DNA of 64,000 bases, taken from contig NZ_VHIV01000008.1 of assembly GCF_006494425.1 (NCBI RefSeq), forward strand, positions 95,022 through 159,021, in the 5' to 3' direction. Positions within the stretch are counted from its first letter, which is position 1. Each line of letters starts with the position of its first letter. Both the position numbers and the translations under genes were made by a program. The notes under the pieces are model-generated. The model worked only from the letters and a program-made list of their open reading frames with translations, was not told the DNA's origin and searched no databases. This document shows, in pieces, positions 1 to 8,312 of this stretch. The stretch comes from Bacillus dicomae (GTDB lineage Bacteria > Bacillota > Bacilli > Bacillales > Bacillaceae_G).

Positions 1-6
1 AACCTC

Positions 7-52
7 TTCATAAAAGAACGTAGGTTCGTGTATAATAAGAACGAATGTTCTT
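7..52 (+). promoter_or_regulatory. SOS promoter with two LexA boxes
   Basis: Two GAAC-N4-GTTC palindromes are visible, at 16-27 and 39-50, matching the Bacillus LexA (DinR) box. A perfect -10 TATAAT lies at 31-36, with a weak -35 (TTCATA) at 7-12. One box sits in the spacer and the other covers the start point. LexA should therefore block transcription of uvrX until DNA damage. Confidence 0.85.
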
Positions 53-75
53 TTATGATTTAGGGAGGAATCACG

Positions 76-1341
76 ATGTATGACTATTCAATCCTACCGA
101 ATAGAATCATCTTATGTGTTGATTTACGCAGTTTTTACGCTTCAGTGAGTTGCATCAAAATGGGACTTGATCCCATGCATACAAAGTTGGCTGTAGTCGG
201 CGATGTAAATAGAAATGGTTCAATCGTTCTTGCTGCAACACCACCCTTAAAAGCCCTGGGCGTAAAGAAGATGGCAAGGCTATATGAGATCCCTCGTCAA
301 AAGGATATTCTTGTTGTGAATCCGATTATGGGAACATATATAAAATGCTCTAATTACATAACAAAGTTAGCTTTACAATACGTTCCTTATGAGGATTTTC
401 ACCAATATAGCATCGACGAATTCCTGTTAGACATTACTGACAGCATTCATTTATTTGCTAACGCCCCATACGAATTCGCTTTGAAATTTAAGCATGAAAT
501 ATATGAACATACACGCATTGAATGTACGATCGGAATTGGTCCGAACCCTTTAATGAGTAAGGTTGCTTTAGATATTGAAGCTAAGAAGAACAAAGAAGGG
601 ATTGCCTATTGGAAGTATGAAGATGTCCCAACAAAATTATGGAGCATACGACCACTTCATAAATTTTGGGGAATATCATACAAAACAGAAGAAAAATTAA
701 ATCGAAAAGGGATTCACACTATCGGGGATTTAGCCAATTACCCTCTTACATACTTAAAACAAAGTTTCGGCAAGATGGGGGAGGAATTGCACTTACATAG
801 CAATGGCATTGACTTCAGCCGTATTTCGGAGAAATATGTCCCTGCTACAACTTCAGTCGGAAAAAGCCAAATTCTAATGCGTGACTATACAATAGAAGAA
901 TTTCCGATTGTGCTACTGGAACACATTGAAGAAGTCTGTTATCGACTTAGAAGACAAAACAAACTTGCTCAAACCGTTCATTTTTCTGTTGGTTATAGCA
1001 AGAGTTATAACGGCGGGATTAGAAAAACACATACTTTAAGCCGTCCGACTAACTTAACAATGGATATTTATAAGATTTGTACATACTTTTTACATCAACA
1101 ATATACTGGTGAACCAATCCGCAGCATAAACATTTCTCTAACGAATTTAATTCGAGAAGGGGAGGAACAAATTTCTCTTTTTGATAATGTCACGCAGCGA
1201 GAACAAGAAGTAAAACTCACAAAAGTAATGGATGAAATACGCACAAGGTTTGGGAAGAACAGCATTTTACGGGGGATTTCCTACACGCATAGCGCCACAA
1301 CTAGATACAGAAACACACTAATAGGGGGACATAAATCATGA
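76..1341 (+). CDS. uvrX: UvrX-like Y-family DNA polymerase
   Basis: This is a Y-family (DinB/UmuC) translesion polymerase of 421 residues, the usual full length for plasmid and phage UvrX. The N-terminal catalytic acidic motif is ILCVDLRSFYASVSC (near residue 13). The second is QYSIDEFLLDI (near 111), with the SIDE acidic pair. A helix-hairpin-helix region follows (WGISYKTEEKLNRKGI) and then the little-finger domain. The ribosome site GGGAGG precedes the ATG. Twin LexA boxes upstream make it SOS-induced. Its stop overlaps the yolD start (ATGA), so the two are co-translated. The likely role is damage tolerance for the plasmid or host. Confidence 0.92.
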   Translation: MYDYSILPNRIILCVDLRSFYASVSCIKMGLDPMHTKLAVVGDVNRNGSIVLAATPPLKALGVKKMARLYEIPRQKDILVVNPIMGTYIKCSNYITKLALQYVPYEDFHQYSIDEFLLDITDSIHLFANAPYEFALKFKHEIYEHTRIECTIGIGPNPLMSKVALDIEAKKNKEGIAYWKYEDVPTKLWSIRPLHKFWGISYKTEEKLNRKGIHTIGDLANYPLTYLKQSFGKMGEELHLHSNGIDFSRISEKYVPATTSVGKSQILMRDYTIEEFPIVLLEHIEEVCYRLRRQNKLAQTVHFSVGYSKSYNGGIRKTHTLSRPTNLTMDIYKICTYFLHQQYTGEPIRSINISLTNLIREGEEQISLFDNVTQREQEVKLTKVMDEIRTRFGKNSILRGISYTHSATTRYRNTLIGGHKS

Positions 1342-1679
1342 ATAACGCTAATATGCCAAAAGGGCGCGGAATGGTAAAATGGGCACCGTTCGCCGCATTG
1401 ACTTCCCAGTTTGACGGGATACGTGAGATTATTAAGGAACAAAACAAAGTAACACGTCCAATTCTAACAACTGAAGAAAAGGAACGAATCGAAAACATAC
1501 TGTTATGCTCCTTGTTATCAGAAGAAGAAATACTAATTACATATTATGAGGACGGTTATTTGCTCTCTAGCTATATGACTGTAGTTGATATCGACCCATT
1601 AAATAACGCTGTTATATGTACGGATGCTTTTTATAATACGATAAAACTCCAATTTTTTAATATAATAGATGTAAAATAG
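1338..1679 (+). CDS. YolD-like protein, copy 1
   Basis: This 113-residue protein has the YolD-like pattern: an N-terminal MPKGRGMVKWAPFAAL segment and a small beta-rich C-terminus that includes ITYYEDGYL. YolD-like genes are regularly linked to uvrX-type polymerases and SOS control. Here the start overlaps the uvrX stop, so the pair forms one operon. The molecular function of the family is not firmly known. A second, close copy lies at 3764-4105. Confidence 0.88.
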   Translation: MNNANMPKGRGMVKWAPFAALTSQFDGIREIIKEQNKVTRPILTTEEKERIENILLCSLLSEEEILITYYEDGYLLSSYMTVVDIDPLNNAVICTDAFYNTIKLQFFNIIDVK

Positions 1680-1692
1680 TATTAGATAATAA

Positions 1693-1729
1693 AAAAAAGC
1701 CTAACTAGTATTACTAGCTAGGCTTTTTC
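1693..1729. terminator. Terminator, probably bidirectional
   Basis: An inverted repeat (AAAAAGCCTA... pairing with ...TAGGCTTTTT) carries A and T tracts on either side. It lies between convergent yolD (+) and the 4-TM gene (-), so it can end both transcripts. Confidence 0.85.
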
Positions 1730-1745
1730 GTTTCCTATCTTATTT

Positions 1746-2108
1746 TTAAATAAGTATTCCATTTAAAACACCTAAAATAATAAATATAAGATATTTTAAA
1801 TATACTTTGTTTAATATCCTATTAGGAAAAAGATATTGAATACTTTTTATGCCACCTACGATAATAAAGCCAGGTAATATTACATCTACTAAAAAATCAA
1901 CCTTTGAATTAGTAATCCAAGTTGGCATAAGTATAAAAATACAGATAAAAACAATATCTACTACAATAGAAAAATTAGATTCTTTAATACTATTTTTAGT
2001 TTCCATATCATCTTTATAAGTCGCAACTGTATTTTTAAAGTATATTAATCCTGATATCAAAATAAGTAAGCCAAATAAAACATTAATTCCAGTAAGTACA
2101 TATTCCAT
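1746..2108 (-). CDS. Small four-helix membrane protein, possible immunity protein
   Basis: This 120-residue protein is not recognised by sequence. It has four hydrophobic segments (about 4-24, 46-64, 69-87 and 102-120) and short polar loops. It starts 8 bp after the stop of the secreted proprotein gene at 2117-3058, so the two are almost certainly co-transcribed. A tiny multi-TM protein directly downstream of a secreted pre-peptide is the usual arrangement of a bacteriocin immunity gene. That role is inferred from context only. Confidence 0.6.
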   Translation of the reverse strand: MEYVLTGINVLFGLLILISGLIYFKNTVATYKDDMETKNSIKESNFSIVVDIVFICIFILMPTWITNSKVDFLVDVILPGFIIVGGIKSIQYLFPNRILNKVYLKYLIFIILGVLNGILI

Positions 2109-2116
2109 TACAGAAC

Positions 2117-3058
2117 CTATTTACATGCTGCCCAAACACCTGTAGCACCAGTTAATTCTCCAGCTAATCCTACAAGAGCTTGTCCACCTACGCGCATTCT
2201 TTCTTCCCAAGTAGATGCTTGCACAAGAAGTTTTGCAGCTTCTCCAAAACCACCTAAAGCATTAATATATTTTTTAATTTTAAGCAACTTAGAAACAGCA
2301 ATTAAATTTCCACCAACAAAAGCAGCTAAAGCAGCAGAACATTTACCTATTTTAATCCAATCTGGATCAGCAATCACTGGAAATGCAGTATTTTCATCAA
2401 AATCTACAACTTGAACCAATTTGTTTCCATCAACCTTATAATGTGTAGAAACAGGATTTCCATTTGCATCTTTCGCCCAAGCAGGCATAAAGACACTTTG
2501 AATAATATTTTCAGAATCAACTATAAATACTTCCCCTGTATCAAATTCCTCACCCAAATATTCAGCAGATGAAACTAGTTTACCACCATTAGGGATATCA
2601 ATAGCAAACTCGTATTCTTTTGGCGCAGATTGATTTTTAATTTTAATTAGCGATCGCACACCATCTTTAGTAGTTTGTACCGCTAAATCAGCTGGTTGAT
2701 TTTCATCTTGATAAATAAGAGTTCCATTATTTGTTTGAATAACTTCACTTGAATTCAGCTCTGGAAGAGAAATATGTAAAGATTCCGTTCTATCCTTAAT
2801 AGTAATAGGTTCTGAGTTTAATGTAGTTGGAATATTCACTGTACCCGATGCATTTTCAATAACTTTCGTTTCTTTTGATTCCATTTTAAAATTATTCAAT
2901 ACATCATCGATTCCTGTGTTTTTTTCAATCATTAGAGCTGTAGAGTTTGCCTCTTTTTGCGAATCGTTAATTTCAGCATTAATTGAAGGAGTTAATACAG
3001 ATATACTCATAGCTCCGACAATTAGCCCTGTTAATATTTTTTTTGATAAAAATTTCAT
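2117..3058 (-). CDS. Secreted proprotein with small hydrophobic C-terminal domain
   Basis: This is a 313-residue exported protein. A Sec signal peptide covers residues 1-28 and ends at a likely INA|E cleavage site. The middle part is acidic and beta-rich. Around 195-235 it has the segment WAKDANGNPVSTHYKVDG, then DENTAFPVIADPDW. From memory, this segment recurs before variable C-terminal domains in secreted Gram-positive proteins. The last ~80 residues are rich in Ala, Gly and Leu and carry a Cys near each end (GKCSAAL and WAACK), which would allow a disulfide. This looks like a precursor that releases a bacteriocin-like peptide. The 4-TM gene downstream would fit immunity. Activity is inferred, not shown. 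Confidence 0.6.
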   Translation of the reverse strand: MKFLSKKILTGLIVGAMSISVLTPSINAEINDSQKEANSTALMIEKNTGIDDVLNNFKMESKETKVIENASGTVNIPTTLNSEPITIKDRTESLHISLPELNSSEVIQTNNGTLIYQDENQPADLAVQTTKDGVRSLIKIKNQSAPKEYEFAIDIPNGGKLVSSAEYLGEEFDTGEVFIVDSENIIQSVFMPAWAKDANGNPVSTHYKVDGNKLVQVVDFDENTAFPVIADPDWIKIGKCSAALAAFVGGNLIAVSKLLKIKKYINALGGFGEAAKLLVQASTWEERMRVGGQALVGLAGELTGATGVWAACK

Positions 3059-3401
3059 GTAACATTCTCCTTTTCAGTTATTATTTTCCTTAATTATAAA
3101 TGATAACTATTTTCATTAATAGTCTACAATGAATTTATTTATTATGATATATTCAGTATAGTGACCGCAAAGAAAACTAACGACCAAAACGGACACTCAG
3201 TCATTTTTTTAACTAGAAATAAATTTCCAAAATTCTTCTCACTTTATTTCCAAATCTATAGTATCCTTTCTAACTATTTATATAAGTAACTTACACTATA
3301 AAAAATTAAAGGAACCCTATCTAGGGTTCTTTTTTCAACTTAATAGAAAACATTTCATTAAAGTAATTACCACAAAACAAAAGAAGTACCTGTTAACTTA
3401 A
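3059..3401. other. Intergenic region with a gene remnant
   Basis: No intact gene is visible. The region carries the upstream sequence of the secreted proprotein, a terminator (3309-3335) and a short piece homologous to 7085-7150. Read on the minus strand at about 3338-3372, that piece encodes TLMKCFLLS-stop. This matches the C-terminus TLMKHFLLS of the gene at 7113-7364. The join to the uvrX fragment at about 3400 is therefore a recombination scar. Confidence 0.6.
3309..3335. terminator. Terminator
   Basis: GAACCCT-atct-AGGGTTC stem with a following T run. It closely resembles the terminator at 7083-7111, and both are followed by the same gene end. Confidence 0.8.
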
Positions 3402-3767
3402 GGACTTATTTCCATTGGCTACGGCAAGAATTATACAGGCGGCATTAAAAAAACACATACTTTAAACCGCCCAACAAATCAAACGGTGGATATTTATCAT
3501 ATCTGTACATACTTTTTACATCAACTATATACTGGTGAACCCATCCGCAGCATAAATATATCTTTAACAAATTTGCTTCAAGAAGGAGAAAAACAAATTT
3601 CTCTTTTCGATAATGTCACGCAACGAGAACAAGAAGTAAAGCTTACAAAAGTAATGGATGAAATACGCACAAGGTTTGGGAAGAACAGCATTTTACGGGG
3701 GATTTCCTACACGCATAGCGCCACAACTAGATACAGAAACACACTGATAGGGGGACACAAATCATGA
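3402..3767 (+). pseudogene. 5'-truncated uvrX fragment
   Basis: From about 3405 the reading frame matches the little-finger region and C-terminus of the intact UvrX (its residues ~313 to 421). It begins ISIGYGKNYTGGIKKTHTLNRP and the last 35 codons are nearly identical at DNA level. A stop lies just upstream at 3399, and no promoter, ribosome site or catalytic domain is present. An internal ATG at 3486 could start a 93-residue product, but it would lack all polymerase motifs. It overlaps the following yolD by ATGA exactly as in the intact operon, so it is the surviving 3' end of a second uvrX-yolD operon. Confidence 0.9.
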
Positions 3768-4105
3768 ATAACGCTAATATGCCAAAAGGTCGCGGAATGG
3801 TAAAATGGGCACCGTTCGCCGCATTGACTTCTCAATTTGATGGGATACGTGAAATCATTAAGGAGCAAAACAAAGTACCCCGTCCGGTTTTAACAACTGA
3901 AGAAAAGGAACGAATCGAAAACATGCTAGTATATTCCTTGTTATCTGAAAAAGAAATACTAATTACATATTATGAGGACGGTTATTTACTCTCAGGTTAT
4001 ATGACCGTTGTTGATATTGACCCATTAAATAGCGCTGTTATATGTACGGATGCTTTTTATAATAAGATCGTTCTCAAATTTAAAAACATAATTAATGTTA
4101 AATAA
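3764..4105 (+). CDS. YolD-like protein, copy 2
   Basis: This 113-residue protein differs from the copy at 1338 at only some fifteen positions (for example VPRPV for VTRPI and MLVYSLL for ILLCSLL). The reading frame is intact, but the partner polymerase upstream is truncated and the LexA promoter is missing. Expression is therefore uncertain. It marks the right edge of a duplicated block that encloses the proprotein cassette. Confidence 0.8.
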   Translation: MNNANMPKGRGMVKWAPFAALTSQFDGIREIIKEQNKVPRPVLTTEEKERIENMLVYSLLSEKEILITYYEDGYLLSGYMTVVDIDPLNSAVICTDAFYNKIVLKFKNIINVK

Positions 4106-4138
4106 AAGATGTAGTATTATACACTACATCTTTTATTT
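4101..4138. terminator. Bidirectional terminator
   Basis: A long perfect stem (AAATAAAAGATGTAGT with ACTACATCTTTTATTT) separates convergent yolD copy 2 (+) and the DUF4209 gene (-). Confidence 0.88.
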
Positions 4139-4157
4139 AACATACTTCAAACTAATT

Positions 4158-5903
4158 CTAATATATAACTTTAAAATAAAAAATAATATATAGTATTAAA
4201 CCAAATGCATAAATCCCACCTGATGAACGGAATTCTTCTTCAGACATCAAGCCGTGAGCTAGTCTATTACGAAGATTTTTTCCGCCTTTATTAACAAATA
4301 AGTATTCCAAGTCTTTTACTATATTTACCCCCAAAACTTCCTCTAATTGCTCAATTTCTAATAAAACTCCCAACGATTTTTCCTCTTCTACAGAATCTTC
4401 TTTTGTACTTGTCACACTTACACCAATTTGTTTAAGGAAATAACGTATTGAGTTTTCAAATTGCGGTATTAGTATTGATAAACTCGCAATATAATTGTTT
4501 TTTAATCCTTCACGTATTCCACTAGCAACCATTACTTCTCTACCCTTTGGAATAAAGATATTATCTTTAGTAATGACTAATATATCTTCAATCCGTAAGA
4601 AATATTGTTTTTGTAACAATCCAATTGAATGTAAAATTTTATTAGCCACCTGCTTATAATGTTGCTCATAAAACAGTGCTAACAACAAAGGGAATTCTTC
4701 AGAACCTTGCGAAACATATATCGTTTTTCCAACTTCATTCTGTATTTTCCTTCGCAATAAATCCCCAGAAATAGGCGCATTTACAGATGCTACTCTAAAA
4801 TTCGAGTTGTAATCAAGAGAATGAGCTAACTCTCCTATATAAAAAAGCATCTGCATATAATTTTTCCCTATGAATTCTTCTTCTATTTCTTTCAATTCAC
4901 TAACCATGCAAAATTCAGGCGATTTAAAGTGTTTGTACTGAGATATTGATTCCTTTTGGTACTCATCTCTTTCCATATTCCATTTTCGGACTATTTCTTC
5001 CTCCACTTTAGCTCTCTTCGAAAATTCTATTGCCGATTCCATTTTATGCACTACATGATGATAATTAACGTTATCTTTTTGTAATTCTTCTTGTGCTAAT
5101 CCATAATAATTAAAAGCTATTTTTTCTAAACATTTTTGTGCACAGCCATTTCGTTTTAATTTATAGAATAAGAAAACACAAAACTCCCACCATACTCTCG
5201 CAGAATCCAAATCTTTCTGTTCCTCATATATCTCAGCAATTTCAATACCAATTTCCAAATAATTCTTATGATGATCATTATCTATTTTAAATCTGTATTT
5301 TTTTATTAACTCGAATAATTCTCGCATTAAAATTTGTATTGGTTTCTCTAACATCTGTACAATACTAAAATTATTAATAATAAAATTAAGCTTCTCAATT
5401 AATTTCTTTCCATTCTTATCCTCCTTTATATACAATTGAAATCCACGTTCCAAAAGTTGTGCAGTTAAGAAGTATTGGTTACGGGAAAAGCAATAATTGA
5501 TTGACTCCATTAAATTTACAAATAGATCTTTTCGAACCTTATAGTCTTTTCTGAGAACAAAATATACATCAATTACCCTAAATAGCAAAATTGGAGATTC
5601 TAACTTCCCTTCGGATATTATTTCTTTCAATGTATCTATCATCTTCCCATCAAAAACATTTAAAGATATACTCCCCCAACCTTCATTGGAAACAACTTTC
5701 GACTTGTACGGCTCTTCATTGTCATTGGGATCATAAGCCAAATAAAATACATCTTTTAACAGATTAAGTTTAAAATACTCCTCATTATCTTCTTTAACAC
5801 TCTCTAAAATTCTATTTAATTCATTATAAATAGTTAAATACATATTACATTCAGGAACATCACAATCTATAGCATTAATTTCATCGCAAAAATTTCCCAC
5901 CAC
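4158..5903 (-). CDS. DUF4209-type protein
   Basis: This 581-residue soluble protein is helix-rich through residues ~100-330, like a repeat scaffold. The last ~90 residues carry the motif LRNRLAHGLM. An RN-x-x-AHG motif is the hallmark of the DUF4209 domain, whose function is unknown. It also resembles the R-x4-6-H motif of HEPN folds, so a nuclease role is conceivable but unproven. The gene lies 26 bp downstream of a DUF2971 gene on the same strand, and the two probably form an operon. Proteins of this kind often sit in accessory defence loci, but that is inference here. Confidence 0.65.
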   Translation of the reverse strand: MVGNFCDEINAIDCDVPECNMYLTIYNELNRILESVKEDNEEYFKLNLLKDVFYLAYDPNDNEEPYKSKVVSNEGWGSISLNVFDGKMIDTLKEIISEGKLESPILLFRVIDVYFVLRKDYKVRKDLFVNLMESINYCFSRNQYFLTAQLLERGFQLYIKEDKNGKKLIEKLNFIINNFSIVQMLEKPIQILMRELFELIKKYRFKIDNDHHKNYLEIGIEIAEIYEEQKDLDSARVWWEFCVFLFYKLKRNGCAQKCLEKIAFNYYGLAQEELQKDNVNYHHVVHKMESAIEFSKRAKVEEEIVRKWNMERDEYQKESISQYKHFKSPEFCMVSELKEIEEEFIGKNYMQMLFYIGELAHSLDYNSNFRVASVNAPISGDLLRRKIQNEVGKTIYVSQGSEEFPLLLALFYEQHYKQVANKILHSIGLLQKQYFLRIEDILVITKDNIFIPKGREVMVASGIREGLKNNYIASLSILIPQFENSIRYFLKQIGVSVTSTKEDSVEEEKSLGVLLEIEQLEEVLGVNIVKDLEYLFVNKGGKNLRNRLAHGLMSEEEFRSSGGIYAFGLILYIIFYFKVIY

Positions 5904-5929
5904 AACATCCCACCCCTTTGAAGATAATT

Positions 5930-6703
5930 TTATTTTATTTTATACAAATCCGAATGAACAACTTCTGCATCTATGTTGAATTTTTCAAGCGTCACTTTTA
6001 CTACATCTACAAACCATGAAGCTGCATCAGGAGATACATACACACGTTCAATCAAATCAGTGAGATCCACTTGAATACTTTTTCCTTTTACATCTGAATT
6101 CTCAACATATTCTTCATGATGGGGCGTCAACGCATATACCAACCTCACTTCTTGTTCATGTTTAAAGGAAATCCTTTTTGTGAAAAATGGCTCGAGATAA
6201 CTTATGTTCAAATTTTTTTGCTTAGTATGGTCTAAATATTGCACTTCCCCGATATAAATATCTTCCTCACATACATTAAGACTTTTTTTGACCTTATCAA
6301 AAGTAGTTTGAATTGCTATACCTTCATTACTTTTCAAATACAAATCCCACATAGCTGCCGATTCATACTCATTTAAATGCCAACAATTTATAAATACATT
6401 TTTCCTGTTATGTTCTGCTAGATTCTTTGCAAAATCCACTAATTTTTCTGCTCCCCCCAATTTAGAGTACATAAATTCTTCGCTAAGTCCTAATTCTGAA
6501 CACATTTTTTCAATGTCTTCACGCGCATTTTCCACTTCATATCCGAACAGCACACCTTCAAATACATCTTTAAATTCATCGGATCTACAAAGATAAATAG
6601 ATTGTGTAGATAACATACTTACTAGTTTAGTAAAATCCATATACCTCCATAACTTTGCTTTACCTTCTATATTTGAATTAACCCCTTCAATTTCTTTAAA
6701 CAA
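5930..6703 (-). CDS. DUF2971 protein
   Basis: This 257-residue protein follows the DUF2971 plan. It starts with LWRYMDFTKLVSML and SIYLCRSDEFKDVFEG, continues with NCWHLNEYESAAMWDLY and ends with FFTKRISFKHEQEVRLVY. The family's biochemical role is unknown. Conserved Trp and acidic residues suggest an enzyme-like pocket. It is the promoter-proximal gene of a two-gene unit with the DUF4209 gene. Confidence 0.8.
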   Translation of the reverse strand: MFKEIEGVNSNIEGKAKLWRYMDFTKLVSMLSTQSIYLCRSDEFKDVFEGVLFGYEVENAREDIEKMCSELGLSEEFMYSKLGGAEKLVDFAKNLAEHNRKNVFINCWHLNEYESAAMWDLYLKSNEGIAIQTTFDKVKKSLNVCEEDIYIGEVQYLDHTKQKNLNISYLEPFFTKRISFKHEQEVRLVYALTPHHEEYVENSDVKGKSIQVDLTDLIERVYVSPDAASWFVDVVKVTLEKFNIDAEVVHSDLYKIK

Positions 6704-6760
6704 AAAACATACATCCTTTCTTAAACTTTTTACTTTACCTTGTTTCTTCTATTATATAAC

Positions 6761-7000
6761 CTATCGATCTTCAATTATATTTTTAGGGAACAGTACATTC
6801 ATTGCTTCTACAGTCAAAATCCATTCCCCACGCTTTTTTCCTTCAGGCTTATAGTATTTAATTTTCCCACTCTTAATTAATTTATCTACTAACTTATTAT
6901 CTTTACTTCTCTTTAACTTCATTCTCAGCGCTTCTTGTGTAATCCCCCAACGATCACACGCTTCTCTTGGTGTCATAATTTCATCCAACATAAATAACAT
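6761..7000 (-). CDS. Small HTH DNA-binding protein
   Basis: This 79-residue basic protein contains a helix-turn-helix-like stretch, MTPREACDRWGITQEALRMKL, followed by a possible wing (KYYKPEGKKRGEWILTVEAM). It probably binds DNA as a small repressor. Its own promoter region carries two palindromes in positions suited to autorepression (7017-7065). Start choice between M1 and M4 is open. Confidence 0.75.
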   Translation of the reverse strand: MLFMLDEIMTPREACDRWGITQEALRMKLKRSKDNKLVDKLIKSGKIKYYKPEGKKRGEWILTVEAMNVLFPKNIIEDR

Positions 7001-7016
7001 CCAAACCGCCCCTTTC

Positions 7017-7071
7017 GTTACTTATAAGTAACATATAGTGAAAGTATACGTCACTTATAAGTAACAAACAA
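7017..7071 (-). promoter_or_regulatory. Promoter with two palindromic operators
   Basis: Minus-strand -35 TTGTTT (7066-7071) and -10 TATACT (7043-7048) are separated by 17 bp. A perfect 16-bp palindrome GTTACTTATAAGTAAC lies at 7017-7032, near the start point. A copy with one change (GTCACTTATAAGTAAC) fills the spacer at 7050-7065. Their centres are 33 bp apart, about three helical turns. This suits cooperative repression by the HTH protein encoded directly downstream. Confidence 0.75.
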
Positions 7072-7082
7072 GAACCTACAAC

Positions 7083-7111
7083 AAAAAAAGACCCTATTTA
7101 GGGTCTTTTTT
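7083..7111. terminator. Terminator
   Basis: AAAGACCCTA-ttt-TAGGGTCTTTTTT hairpin just after the stop of the 83-residue gene. The A run on the left and T run on the right allow it to act in both directions. Confidence 0.82.
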
Positions 7112-7112
7112 C

Positions 7113-7364
7113 CTAGCTTAATAGAAAATGTTTCATTAGCGTAAATAACACTTGCATTGTAATATGTACCCCCGCATTGAATAACCAAGCCTTCAGACCA
7201 ATCCTTGTCCATTTTTCACGCACAAATGAAAACTTATTTCCAAACTTGATTGAAACCTTAGTTTTACTTAAATTGCTCTTCTCACTTCCCCTCTTCATTT
7301 CTCTCATTCTGTTATAATTCTTCCTCGTTACTTTACTAGATTTTTTCTTTTTCATAGTAATCAC
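7113..7364 (-). CDS. Small basic protein with C-terminal hydrophobic segment
   Basis: This 83-residue protein is not recognised. The N-terminal 55 residues are very basic (MKKKKSSKVTRKNYNRMREM), followed by an amphipathic or membrane-associated end (AWLFNAGVHITMQVLFTLMKHFLLS). A ribosome-site-like GGGGTGA precedes it. A degenerate copy of the 3' end and its terminator lies at 3309-3372. Confidence 0.5.
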   Translation of the reverse strand: MITMKKKKSSKVTRKNYNRMREMKRGSEKSNLSKTKVSIKFGNKFSFVREKWTRIGLKAWLFNAGVHITMQVLFTLMKHFLLS

Positions 7365-7694
7365 CCCACTTATTTTTTGAACATTATTTGAATGTCTAAA
7401 TATGATAAGCAGTTCATACCTGTAAAATTCACACTTATCATATTTACCCTGTACTAGAACGTCCTATTATTGTGCCGTTGAAAAGTAGTTTTAAAATGAA
7501 AGAATTAAATTCTAGAAGAGTTTGACAACAAATAGCATTCAATGTATTTATCCACTATCTAATGCCGAGTAATTTCACCCTATTTCAAAAGGTTTGAAAC
7601 CTTATTTTTGAAGTACTAAATAATTAATGATACCTTTTGAAGTATTTTTGTTATAATTTTAGTAGAACCAATTTTGAAGGGATGTCTATTTATT
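7365..7694. other. Intergenic region, possible resolvase (res) site
   Basis: No gene is visible. Close to the resolvase start, TTTTGAAGTA occurs twice (about 7603 and 7635), and TCAAAAGGT (7582-7591) is inverted against ACCTTTTGA (7631-7639). Serine resolvases usually bind repeats just upstream of their own gene, so this is a plausible res site. A possible -10 (TATAAT) lies at about 7651-7656. Confidence 0.4.
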
Positions 7695-8312
7695 TTGAAT
7701 ACAAGAAAATTTGGATATATAAGAGTCAGTAGCAAAGACCAAAATGAGGATCGTCAGCTTGAAGCAATGAAACGACTCATCACTGACGAACGAGATATTT
7801 TTGTCGATAAGCAGAGCGGAAGAGACTTTAATCGTGAACAATACCAACTTCTAAAACGCATGTTAAGAAAAGATGATATTTTATATATCCATTCCTTAGA
7901 TCGGTTCGGAAGAAATAAAGAAGCTATCCTTGAGGAATGGAAAGATATTACCCAAAATATACAGGCCCATATTGTCGTATTGGACATGCCACTTTTAGAT
8001 ACAACTCAATATAAAGATAGTTTAGGAACTCTTATTACTGATTTGGTACTTCAAATCTTATCGTGGCTTGCTGAAGAAGAACGAACAAAAATAAAAACTC
8101 GCCAACGTGAGGGCATTGACGCTGCAAAGAAAAAAGGAAAACATCTAGGAAGACCCAGAACTGAAATAACTCCAGAATTTATTGATGCCTATAATAAATG
8201 GCAATCCAAACAGATAACAGCGCTATATGCTATGGAAATGTGTAATATGACTAGCCCTACATTTTATAGAGTAGTTAAAAGATTTAAAGATAGGAGGAAT
8301 AAAAATCAATAA
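7695..8312 (+). CDS. Serine recombinase (resolvase/invertase family)
   Basis: The N-terminal catalytic domain carries FGYIRVSSKDQNEDRQ, with the nucleophilic Ser and supporting Arg. It continues with DKQSGRDFNREQY, LYIHSLDRFGRN and LAEEERTKIKTRQREGI. A short C-terminal HTH follows (ITALYAMEMCNMTSPTFYRVVKRF). With about 205 residues it has normal resolvase length. I chose the TTG at 7695 because AAGGGATG lies about 10 bp upstream. A TTG at 7674 would place the ribosome site inside the gene. The tyrosine recombinase follows directly and overlaps its end. The likely role is resolution of plasmid multimers or site-specific inversion. Confidence 0.88.
   Translation: MNTRKFGYIRVSSKDQNEDRQLEAMKRLITDERDIFVDKQSGRDFNREQYQLLKRMLRKDDILYIHSLDRFGRNKEAILEEWKDITQNIQAHIVVLDMPLLDTTQYKDSLGTLITDLVLQILSWLAEEERTKIKTRQREGIDAAKKKGKHLGRPRTEITPEFIDAYNKWQSKQITALYAMEMCNMTSPTFYRVVKRFKDRRNKNQ
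8292..8307 (+). promoter_or_regulatory. Ribosome site pointing to a non-ATG start
   Basis: A perfect AGGAGG at 8292-8297 is followed 7 bp later by an in-frame ATC codon (8305-8307). ATA (8299) and ATT (8314) are also in frame. No ATG, GTG or TTG occurs in this frame before 8422. The recombinase therefore appears to start at a rare codon, coupled to the end of the resolvase. Confidence 0.55.
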
